From: Bifidobacterium sp. UBA6881 | Lineage (GTDB): Bacteria; Actinomycetota; Actinomycetes; Actinomycetales; Bifidobacteriaceae | Assembly: GCA_002451435.1 (NCBI GenBank) | Contig: DKCF01000111.1 | Location: forward strand, 1-7,798 | Direction: 5' to 3' | Length of the DNA: 7,798 nt | Shown here: one piece after another, positions 1 through 5,121 of the stretch | How the letters are laid out: the number at the start of each line of letters is the position of its first letter | Numbering within the stretch: the first letter of the stretch is position 1 | Made by a program: the position numbers and the translations under genes | Notes under the pieces: generated by a model | Told to the model about the DNA's origin: nothing | The model's input: only the letters and a program-made list of their open reading frames with translations | The model's database searches: none

Positions 1-1443
1 TGGAGGTATTGGTTCGTTTTCAGCCTGATCGTTCTGGATGTCGCGGTTCAGTTCCTCGCGCTGTCGATTAGCCTGATGTTCAGCAAGGCCGCGTTCTCAA
101 CCATCAACGACGTCATGCCGTTGTGGGCGTTCCTGCTGCTGTCCAGCCTGATCTGGGTGCTGTCGCTTGCGTTCGCCGGCACCTACCATCGGCATGTCAT
201 GGCGGACGGCTACGAGCTGTACGCGAAAATCATCAACGCCACGCTGATTACCGTGGTCGCTTACTGCTCCATCGCATTCGCCTTCCAATTGAGATTGCCC
301 CGCATGGCGCTGATCATGGCTCCGCTGATTGCATGCCTTCTCGAAATCGTCGCGCGTGCGTGGATGCGCGGTGAGCTGCATCGCAAGCGCCGCAAGGGGC
401 GTTGCAAGTACAAGACGGTTGTGGTCGGATCCTCCGACGGCATCAACCGCGCGCTGCGCACCATGCGGAATTGCGGAAACTGGGGATACTCTCCGATCGC
501 CGTGTGCCCAATCGAATCATTGGGCTTCGGAAGCAATGAATACACAATGGCCGAATACGAGCCGGATCCCGATATCGAGGGCGCCGACAAGCTCGAGGTC
601 ATTCCGTTCAACTCCGCGTTCGCGCGCAATTGCGAGCAGCATGGCGCCTACGAGGTGTACATCGCCGATGTGCTGACGCGCGACTCCGAAATGCTGCATG
701 GCCTGTCGCTCGCCATCGAATCCCTGGGCATGGAACTGGCGATGGCCGTGTCGCTCGCCGACGTGAGCGGTCATCGTCTGCATCTGCGCAACAGCACCGA
801 ACAGCCGGTGCTGCTCGCCAGCCTTCCGCAGTACACCAACACGACTTATGTGATCAAGCGCGTGCTCGACATCATCGGTTCGTTCTGCGCGTTGGTGATT
901 TCCTCACCGGTCATGCTCGGCGTGGCGATCGCGATCAAGCTCGACGACCACGGTCCCGTGTTCTTCTCGCAGACCCGAATCGGGCGTAACGGCAAGCCGT
1001 TCAAGATGTACAAATTCCGTTCCATGGTCACCAATGCCGAGGAATTGAAGAAGAAACTCGCCGAGGAAAGCGGGCAGACTGATCGATTCATCTTCAAGAT
1101 GAAAGATGATCCGAGAATTACCAAAGTCGGACATTTTATTCGCAAGACCTCACTTGATGAATTCCCGCAGTTCTTCAATGTGCTGAAGGGCGACATGTCG
1201 CTGGTCGGTCCGCGTCCTGCGTTGCCGGAAGAAGTGGCCCGTTACGGGTCGCTGTATTCCACGCGTCTGCTGGTCAAGCCTGGCATCACCGGACCGTGGC
1301 AGGTTTCCGGCCGTTCCGACCTGACGCAGGAGCAGAGCGAGTATCTGGATGTGTCGTACATCGAGAACTGGTCCATCGCCGGCGACATCGCGATTCTCGC
1401 CAAAACCGTCATGGTGGTGGTGCGCGGTACCGGTTCATACTGA
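1..1443 (+). CDS. Polyprenyl-phosphate sugar phosphotransferase (priming glycosyltransferase), 5'-truncated by window
   Basis: Membrane enzyme of the bacterial sugar transferase family (Bac_transf/polyPHPT). Members move a sugar-1-phosphate from a UDP-sugar onto undecaprenyl phosphate, the first step of exopolysaccharide or capsule repeat-unit synthesis. The frame is open from base 1, and its first 25 codons encode a membrane helix, so the Met at 76 is internal and the true start lies upstream. In visible residues there are helices near 4-27, 38-60, 76-97 and 101-121. A Rossmann-like cytoplasmic region follows from about 135 (KTVVVGSS), then a hydrophobic segment at 283-313. The catalytic domain carries SQTRIGRNG, KFRSM (338-342), the conserved Asp-Glu pair D386-E387 in KTSLDEFPQ, SLVGPRP, and KPGITGPWQVSGR (426-438). 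It ends in VVRGTGSY at a TGA. Bifidobacterial homologues are often called cpsD or rfbP. The sugar (Gal or Glc) cannot be told from sequence. Confidence 0.95.
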   Translation, partial: WRYWFVFSLIVLDVAVQFLALSISLMFSKAAFSTINDVMPLWAFLLLSSLIWVLSLAFAGTYHRHVMADGYELYAKIINATLITVVAYCSIAFAFQLRLPRMALIMAPLIACLLEIVARAWMRGELHRKRRKGRCKYKTVVVGSSDGINRALRTMRNCGNWGYSPIAVCPIESLGFGSNEYTMAEYEPDPDIEGADKLEVIPFNSAFARNCEQHGAYEVYIADVLTRDSEMLHGLSLAIESLGMELAMAVSLADVSGHRLHLRNSTEQPVLLASLPQYTNTTYVIKRVLDIIGSFCALVISSPVMLGVAIAIKLDDHGPVFFSQTRIGRNGKPFKMYKFRSMVTNAEELKKKLAEESGQTDRFIFKMKDDPRITKVGHFIRKTSLDEFPQFFNVLKGDMSLVGPRPALPEEVARYGSLYSTRLLVKPGITGPWQVSGRSDLTQEQSEYLDVSYIENWSIAGDIAILAKTVMVVVRGTGSY

Positions 1444-1466
1444 TTTGTTCGCATTTGCCGTCATTG

Positions 1467-1507
1467 ATAATCCCGTGCCGAATTTCAGGAATTTGGCACG
1501 GGATTAT
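1467..1507 (+). terminator. Hairpin after the priming glycosyltransferase
   Basis: A perfect 13-bp inverted repeat pairs 1467-1479 (ATAATCCCGTGCC) with 1495-1507. It extends inward by a G-U and four A-T pairs to a 5-nt loop at 1485-1489. It starts 24 bases after the stop. There is no clean T run after the stem, only TGCATTT, so termination efficiency is uncertain. The placement still makes it the likely end of the polysaccharide transcript. Confidence 0.65.
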
Positions 1508-1563
1508 TGCATTTCCATAAGGATTTTCCAGTAATTTATTATTAATTAAAAAATGAGGTACAG

Positions 1564-1595
1564 TATAGTTTGGTAATTGTTTTAATGAGATAGGA
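1564..1595 (+). promoter_or_regulatory. Putative -10 box (TATAGT) and ribosome binding site for the 1604 gene
   Basis: The gap from about 1508 to 1603 is far more AT-rich than its surroundings. TATAGT at 1564-1569 is a good -10 candidate, about 34 bases before the ATG at 1604. The sequence 16-18 bp upstream (ATTAATT region) is a poor -35. AGGA at 1592-1595, 8 bases before the ATG, is a modest Shine-Dalgarno. The same TATAGT hexamer occurs before the gene at 7272. Confidence 0.4.
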
Positions 1596-1603
1596 ATATT
1601 ACG

Positions 1604-2047
1604 ATGTCTGTTCTCGAAGGTTTTGAGGAAATCGGCGAAAAGGTCACGGGCAAGATGACTATGACTGTGATGCCGGAGTCCGTGCGTTTTTCCAAGGCCG
1701 CCATCGCCGTGCTTGAAGCGCCGCAGTACGCGAAGATTCTCGTGAATCACAAGACCAGGAAATTCGCCGTCCAGCCGTGCAGCGCCAAGGACGATTTCGC
1801 CATTCCGTTCTGCAAGGTGCCCGGCAAGGCCACGTCAGTGACCGTGCGCGCGGTCAACGTGCTGGTCGCCACCCAGAAGTTCTTCGACTTCCCGGAGGCT
1901 CCGGAAAACCAGATCGCCTACTTCTCCATGGAAGGCGAGTACTTCCCGGACGACAACGCGGTGGTGTTCGATGTGGCTGGCGCCAAGGGCGGTTTCACCG
2001 GCAAGCGTGGTCCGCGCAAGGGCACGCATCGCAAGGCCGCCGACTGA
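1604..2047 (+). CDS. Conserved-looking hypothetical protein, 147 aa
   Basis: I do not recognise this protein with confidence. It is a soluble 147-residue product with no signal peptide or membrane segment. The core (about residues 25-90) alternates short beta-like stretches: SVRFSKAAIAVL, YAKILVNHKTRKFAVQPC, DFAIPFCK, SVTVRAVNVLV. It has two cysteines, C59 and C70. Residues 128-147 form a Gly/Arg/Lys-rich tail (GKRGPRKGTHRKAAD) that could bind nucleic acid or an acidic partner; that is inference from charge only. The core vaguely resembles small uncharacterised proteins of gut Firmicutes and their phages that read 'FSK..IE.L.YPEY..ILIN...K..AIQ', but that is memory, not a search. The ATG at 1604 has AGGA 8 bases upstream and its own AT-rich promoter region, so it is probably transcribed alone. 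Codon use is GC-rich and coding-like. Confidence 0.8.
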   Translation: MSVLEGFEEIGEKVTGKMTMTVMPESVRFSKAAIAVLEAPQYAKILVNHKTRKFAVQPCSAKDDFAIPFCKVPGKATSVTVRAVNVLVATQKFFDFPEAPENQIAYFSMEGEYFPDDNAVVFDVAGAKGGFTGKRGPRKGTHRKAAD

Positions 2048-2269
2048 TTGACGCTGGCTACTGGGTGGGCCGTGATTTGGACGGCGGTTGAGGCGCGCAT
2101 GCATGATGGACCGCTGCAAATGGCACAATGGCGGCATGTCTGGTCTGGATGTGGGCAGCGCATGATCCGCCGTCTGCGTCCCGGCCGTACGCCGATGGAT
2201 CTTGATCGGTATTGGCCACGTCCGATTGGCCTCGGCTCATGGATGCCGATTTGCCGCAGAGCATAATGA
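2048..2269. other. Non-coding gap between convergent genes
   Basis: No convincing protein gene in either strand; the open frames present are Arg/Pro/His-rich and look like chance. The one item of note is a possible leaderless 9-codon ORF at 2136-2165 preceded by CACAAT, described in the findings. Base composition is like the neighbouring genes, so the stretch may be gene debris. Confidence 0.5.
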
Positions 2270-2316
2270 AAACCGGAGGGGTTCGACCTGTCGTTCAGGT
2301 CGAACCCCTCCGGTTT
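2270..2316. terminator. Strong bidirectional rho-independent terminator
   Basis: A perfect 21-bp stem pairs 2270-2290 with 2296-2316 around a 5-nt loop (TCGTT). The stem core is CCGGAGGGGTTCGACCTG. On the plus strand it ends in GGTTTCTTC; on the minus strand it ends in GGTTTTCATTAT, a usable U-tract. It lies between the plus-strand gene ending at 2047 and the minus-strand gene ending at 2371, so it should stop both transcripts. It is closer to the minus-strand gene. Confidence 0.92.
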
Positions 2317-2370
2317 CTTCGTATGATGCGTATTCCGCAATCGCATGGACCGCGGTGTTTCGCGCTCCGG

Positions 2371-3390
2371 TCAGTAGTTGTGATGCGCCTGCCAATACGT
2401 GTACGCGCCCTGGATGGAACCGTAACGCTGCGCGCAATAGTTCCAGAACCACTTGAGCTGCGTCTGGTAGTTCGTGGCCCAATCGGAGCCGGCGGTGGAC
2501 ATCTTGCTGCCCGGCAGGGCCTGTGGCAGGCCATAGGCGCCGGAAGGATTGGTCGCGGTGACGCTCCAGCCGGATTCATGGCTGATGATGTACACGGTCG
2601 CGGTGAAATCGGCCTCGGTGTACCCGTTGGCGAGCAGGTAGTCGTGCGCCCACTGCTGCATGTCGCTGGTTGGAACCGTGGTGCCGATCGAGGATGCGGC
2701 GTTGGAGGAACCGGTGGAGCTTGAAGACGAGCTTGATGAGGTGGAACCGGTGCCGACGAGAATCACCTTGTCGACCGGGGCCTTCTTCACATAGGAGGTG
2801 ATCATGTTGGAGGAGACGACCTTCGAACCGGACTTGGTCACGAGGTTCGTGGTCTCCATCACGCCTTCCTCGCCCTCGGTCTCGACCTTCTCCTGGCCCT
2901 TCGGCAGCGAGTCGGTCTCCTTCTTCACGACGTTGAATCCGATCGCGGTGTCGGAGACCTCGACGGAGGCGCCGGCGCGTTCGATGGTGATGACGGTCTT
3001 CTCGTTCACCTTGGTGGTCAGCGACGGGGAGACGGTGTCTTCCGGCTCGAGCGTGATGTCTCCGGCGTCGAGCACGGACTTCACGTCGGTGAACTTCGTG
3101 CCGGGAATCACGCGGGACTTACCGTTGATCTTCACGGTGACGTAGGAGGTGTCGCCATTCAGCTGCTCACGCGCGTTGCCACGGGACGCCTCGTTGGCGT
3201 CGCTGACGGAAAAGGCGGTGGTCTGCTTCGATGCCGCATGGCTGTCTGCGGCGGAGTAAAGATTACGTGACACAACGCCGCCCACTGCCAACAATCCCAC
3301 TGCCGCAACCGTTGCGACGAGCTTCACCAGATGCGACTTGCTCGGCAAGGTCAAGGTGAATGGGCGGGCATGCTTGCTGTGATTAGCCAT
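2371..3390 (-). CDS. Exported ubiquitin-like/G5/lysozyme-like (Rpf-type) cell-wall protein
   Basis: Probable peptidoglycan-cleaving protein of the cell surface, 339 aa. Residues 1-20 are basic and residues 21-41 form a hydrophobic signal/anchor helix. Residues 82-139 match the ubiquitin-like (DUF348) repeat seen in YabE and RpfB (VTVKINGKSRVI, DAGDITLEPEDTV). A G5-type domain follows at about 141-213 (FNVVKKETDSLPKG to VDKVILVGT). A Ser-rich linker spans 214-235. The C-terminal lysozyme-like domain (242-339) holds IISHESGW, with E272 the likely catalytic acid, then NPSGAYGLPQALPGSKM and a WATNYQTQLKWFWNYCAQRYGS helix. This end resembles the aggregation-promoting-factor/transglycosylase C-terminus. 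Only one DUF348-like unit is visible, where M. tuberculosis RpfB has three. AGGAG lies 4 bases before the ATG at 3390. It is followed by the strong terminator at 2270-2316 and appears monocistronic. Confidence 0.93.
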   Translation of the reverse strand: MANHSKHARPFTLTLPSKSHLVKLVATVAAVGLLAVGGVVSRNLYSAADSHAASKQTTAFSVSDANEASRGNAREQLNGDTSYVTVKINGKSRVIPGTKFTDVKSVLDAGDITLEPEDTVSPSLTTKVNEKTVITIERAGASVEVSDTAIGFNVVKKETDSLPKGQEKVETEGEEGVMETTNLVTKSGSKVVSSNMITSYVKKAPVDKVILVGTGSTSSSSSSSSTGSSNAASSIGTTVPTSDMQQWAHDYLLANGYTEADFTATVYIISHESGWSVTATNPSGAYGLPQALPGSKMSTAGSDWATNYQTQLKWFWNYCAQRYGSIQGAYTYWQAHHNY

Positions 3391-3394
3391 TCTG

Positions 3395-3409
3395 CTCCTA
3401 TAAGCGCTT
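3395..3409 (-). promoter_or_regulatory. Ribosome binding site and small palindrome before the wall-protein gene
   Basis: AGGAG (minus strand, 3395-3399) sits 4 bases upstream of the ATG and fixes the start at 3390. Just upstream is the 8-bp palindrome AAGCGCTT (3402-3409), which could be chance or a small operator. Confidence 0.6.
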
Positions 3410-3494
3410 TCAGGGCCTCGATGAATTCAAGGGCGAACGACCACCCCCGTGCGCGGCCATGCAGGCTTCATCGGAAAACGCACATCTGACTGAC

Positions 3495-3522
3495 AGTCTA
3501 CCGCAGTGGGCGGAAAAGTGAA
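3495..3522 (-). promoter_or_regulatory. Putative sigma-70-type promoter for the wall-protein gene
   Basis: On the minus strand, TTCACT (3522-3517) and TAGACT (3500-3495) are separated by 16 bp; each matches 4 of 6 consensus bases. Transcription would begin near 3488 and give a leader of roughly 100 bases. The element follows directly after the hairpin that probably ends the thioredoxin transcript, which is a sensible place for a new promoter. Confidence 0.4.
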
Positions 3523-3527
3523 CGAAT

Positions 3528-3587
3528 GGTAAAGGAAACATGGGCGGAAACGGCTTCGGCATCGGTTTCGCCCACGTCCCCTTTACC
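3528..3587 (-). terminator. Long hairpin, probable thioredoxin transcript terminator
   Basis: An inverted repeat pairs 3528-3551 with 3565-3587, with a 13-base loop and one bulged base. Three positions (3536, 3537, 3540) are A-C mismatches in plus-strand RNA but G-U pairs in minus-strand RNA, so the structure is complete only in the minus orientation. That is the orientation of thioredoxin, whose stop is 161 bases upstream of the hairpin. The 3' arm on the minus strand is U-rich (GTTTCCTTTACC) and is followed by ATTCGTTCACTTTTCC, a loose U-rich tail. Confidence 0.65.
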
Positions 3588-3600
3588 CTCTTTGCCGTTC

Positions 3601-3661
3601 CTTGGCCTTGAGCCTGCCTCTCGGTTTCAGGCTTGCTTCTTGGCCTTGAGCCTGCCTCTCG
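3601..3661. repeat. Exact 23-bp direct repeat, 38-bp period, with degenerate relatives
   Basis: CTTGGCCTTGAGCCTGCCTC followed by TCG occurs at 3601-3623 and again at 3639-3661 without a mismatch. Weaker relatives follow to about 3715 (CTTGGGCCTGGCTCTCGG, CCTTGGACTCGTTCCTCGG). The 38-bp period is not a multiple of three, so the copies cannot keep one reading frame. The array lies in the 3' region of thioredoxin, between its stop and the hairpin at 3528-3587. I see no protein gene in it. Confidence 0.8.
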
Positions 3662-3748
3662 ACTTCGACCTTGTTCCCATGTCTTGGGCCTGGCTCTCGG
3701 CCTTGGACTCGTTCCTCGGTTCTGGTTCCGAACCGCCGGTTCCGGGCG

Positions 3749-4114
3749 TCAGTTCTGGGCGGAAGCGTCCTTGGCCGCGTCCGCGGCGTCGACCTTCAGC
3801 GACTTGGCCTGGGCGATCAGGTCGTCCAGATCGGAGGCGCGCAGCGCGCCGGCCTGCTGGAACACGACCTGCTGGTTCTTGAGCACCATCAGCGTCGGTA
3901 CGGCCTGGACCTTGGCCGCGGAAGCGAGGTCGGGGTTCTGGTCGATGTCGACCTTGGCGAAGTAGATGTCGGGATTCGCCTCGCTCGCCTTCTCGAACGT
4001 CGGGCCGAACGCGCGGCACGGTCCGCACCACGTCGCCCAGAAGTCGACGAACACCAGTTCGTTGCCCTCCACGACCTTGTTGAAATCCTGGGAAGTGACT
4101 GCATGCGTTGCCAT
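3749..4114 (-). CDS. trxA: Thioredoxin
   Basis: Cytoplasmic thiol-disulfide oxidoreductase of 121 aa, normally reduced by thioredoxin reductase and donating electrons to targets such as ribonucleotide reductase and peroxiredoxins. Residues 1-104 form one thioredoxin fold. The active site is WCGPC at 29-33 inside VFVDFWATWCGPC, the buried Asp is D24, and the cis-proline is P73 in QAVPTLMVLKN. FAKVDIDQNPDLA is the usual third-strand segment. A 15-residue Ala/Asp/Lys tail (KVDAADAAKDASAQN) extends past the typical 105-110 residue length. The start at 4114 is set by AAGGAG 5 bases upstream and by the alignment of the fold; the in-frame extension to 4294 has no thioredoxin character. It is divergent from the DUF4916 gene and seems to be a single-gene transcript. 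Confidence 0.96.
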   Translation of the reverse strand: MATHAVTSQDFNKVVEGNELVFVDFWATWCGPCRAFGPTFEKASEANPDIYFAKVDIDQNPDLASAAKVQAVPTLMVLKNQQVVFQQAGALRASDLDDLIAQAKSLKVDAADAAKDASAQN

Positions 4115-4120
4115 AACCGC

Positions 4121-4150
4121 TCCTTGTAAATCCTTGCGAATCCTTGGTGA
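4121..4150 (-). repeat. Three tandem 10-bp repeats containing the thioredoxin ribosome binding site
   Basis: On the plus strand the units read TCCTTGTAAA, TCCTTGCGAA, TCCTTGGTGA. On the minus strand each ends in CAAGGA, so AAGGA occurs three times at exactly 10-base spacing. The one nearest the gene, extended to AAGGAG (4125-4120), is the Shine-Dalgarno of thioredoxin. Confidence 0.75.
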
Positions 4151-4180
4151 ATCGCATTGCCGTGCATCCGCGCCGTCCGA

Positions 4181-4210
4181 TTCCCCATAGGGAACCGCGC
4201 GCGTGACGCG
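4181..4210. promoter_or_regulatory. Two short inverted repeats in the thioredoxin leader
   Basis: TTCCC-CATA-GGGAA (4181-4194) and CGCGT-G-ACGCG (4200-4210) are perfect 5-bp-arm inverted repeats 5 bases apart. They lie between the -10 candidate at 4225-4230 and the thioredoxin start. They could be protein-binding sites or small RNA hairpins; chance is also possible in GC-rich DNA. Confidence 0.35.
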
Positions 4211-4224
4211 TGCGACTTCCTCGC

Positions 4225-4230
4225 AGTATA
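4225..4230 (-). promoter_or_regulatory. Putative -10 box (TATACT) for thioredoxin
   Basis: The minus strand reads GGCTATATACTGCGAGG, giving TATACT (4230-4225), the best AT-rich hexamer in an otherwise GC-rich gap. No convincing -35 lies 16-18 bp upstream. It would give a leader of about 100 bases. Confidence 0.35.
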
Positions 4231-4314
4231 TAGCCAAACGCGACGTGAGGCATGGCCGTGCCCGATTATCCGCTATAGGAAGAATATATGGCATGCGTTT
4301 TAACAGGCGTGCGT

Positions 4315-4320
4315 GATAAT
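4315..4320 (+). promoter_or_regulatory. GATAAT -10 box positioned for leaderless transcription
   Basis: GATAAT matches 5 of 6 bases of the -10 consensus and ends 6 bases before the ATG at 4327, so that A would be about position +1. This spacing is the signature of leaderless genes, common in actinobacteria. It argues for the start at 4327 over the in-frame ATG at 4288, although 4288 has AGGAAG (4277-4282) 5 bases upstream. Confidence 0.55.
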
Positions 4321-4326
4321 GGAACC

Positions 4327-4947
4327 ATGCCAGTGATGAATGATGAGGTGCCCGACGAGGGCGATTTCGATGCAGGACGCCACAGGGGCGAGTTCGACGG
4401 CATCACGCCGGAGGATTTCATCCGGGGAATGGGCAATCCTCCGGGATGGCTCGATTCCGGGGAGATCAACCATCTGCGCCGCGAGATGCCGATTCCCTAC
4501 GTGCTCGTCGTGCCGGTGCGCACCGACGATCTGGGACGCATCGCGCAACTCGGATCATTGCTGCGCGTCTCCGACGACGGCAGCATCGAACGCACGCTGA
4601 TCGCGGGGCGCGTGCTCTACCACGAGTCAATCCGTGAGGCCGTGGCGCGCAACATCGCGAAGGACCTGGGCGACATCGCGCTTCCGCAGCTGCCGATCAG
4701 CCTGCAGCCGTTCACCGTGGCCGAATTCTTCCCGACGCCGGGACTGACCGACTACTACGATTCCCGCCAGCATGCGATAGCGCTGTGCTACGTCGTGCCG
4801 ATCGCCGGCGACTGCAAGCCGCGCGACGAGACGCTCGACGTGGAATGGGTCGATCCGACCAGCGACGTGTTCGACACGTTCATCGGCCAGATGGCCAACG
4901 GCTACGGCTCCATCGCCCGCCAGGCGGTCGCCTGGGCCGGACGGTGA
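4327..4947 (+). CDS. Nudix-fold protein of the DUF4916 family
   Basis: Actinobacterial DUF4916 protein, a Nudix-superfamily member of unknown substrate, 206 aa from the chosen start. Typical family stretches are WLDSGEINHLRREMPIPYVLVVPVR (41-65), GRIAQLGSLLR, IERTLIAGRVLYHESIREAVARNIAKDLG (87-115), LPQLPISLQPFTVAEFFPTPG (119-139) and DSRQHAIALCYVVPIAGDC. The helix at 94-117 lines up with the Nudix box G-x5-E-x7-REUxEExGU: G94, E100 and R108 are present, but the metal-binding glutamates are replaced (N109, K112, D113). Classical Nudix hydrolysis is therefore doubtful. The first 38 residues are acidic and probably flexible. An in-frame ATG at 4288 would add 13 residues (MACVLTGVRDNGT); it has a plausible Shine-Dalgarno, so the start is not certain. 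The gene is divergent from thioredoxin. Confidence 0.88.
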   Translation: MPVMNDEVPDEGDFDAGRHRGEFDGITPEDFIRGMGNPPGWLDSGEINHLRREMPIPYVLVVPVRTDDLGRIAQLGSLLRVSDDGSIERTLIAGRVLYHESIREAVARNIAKDLGDIALPQLPISLQPFTVAEFFPTPGLTDYYDSRQHAIALCYVVPIAGDCKPRDETLDVEWVDPTSDVFDTFIGQMANGYGSIARQAVAWAGR

Positions 4948-5121
4948 CGGGTTCGGCCTGCGCTCGCGGCGGCGGACCGACGGCCGCCTCCGCGGCGGAC
5001 GACGTTTCCCGTCTTCGATACGCCCATGCCGGCGTGGAAGACGCGGTCTTGGCAGGTATCATGCCGCCGTTCCGCAGGTTTCACGTGATTAAGATTTTTC
5101 AGGATGCGTAAGGATTCGACA

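Noticed and set aside
2715..2745. Poly-serine tract as a slippage-prone phase-variable repeat
   Set aside because: The serine run uses mixed codons (TCA, AGC, TCG, TCT, TCC), so there is no DNA-level microsatellite.
3391..3490. Riboswitch in the 100-base leader of the wall-protein gene
   Set aside because: Some actinobacterial rpf genes carry a c-di-AMP (ydaO-type) riboswitch, but this leader is too short and I see none of the conserved helices.
3526..3882. 118-codon plus-strand frame across the repeats
   Set aside because: Its second half is antisense to the thioredoxin gene, its first half lies in the hairpin and repeats, and it has no ribosome binding site.
3627..4253. 208-codon minus-strand frame overlapping thioredoxin
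   Set aside because: Most of it is an out-of-frame, Arg/Gly-rich shadow of thioredoxin. Only its last 35 codons, beyond the thioredoxin stop, are of interest and are discussed as a repeat region.
4115..4294. In-frame 60-residue N-terminal extension of thioredoxin starting at 4294
   Set aside because: The extension has no thioredoxin-like sequence. The strong AAGGAG is at 4120-4125, right for the ATG at 4114, and the region holds promoter-like elements.
4961..5000. GC-rich hairpins after the DUF4916 gene (GGCGGC/GCCGCC and GCCGC/GCGGC)
   Set aside because: Two mutually exclusive short stems in very GC-rich sequence, with no T run. Chance is likely, so no terminator was called.
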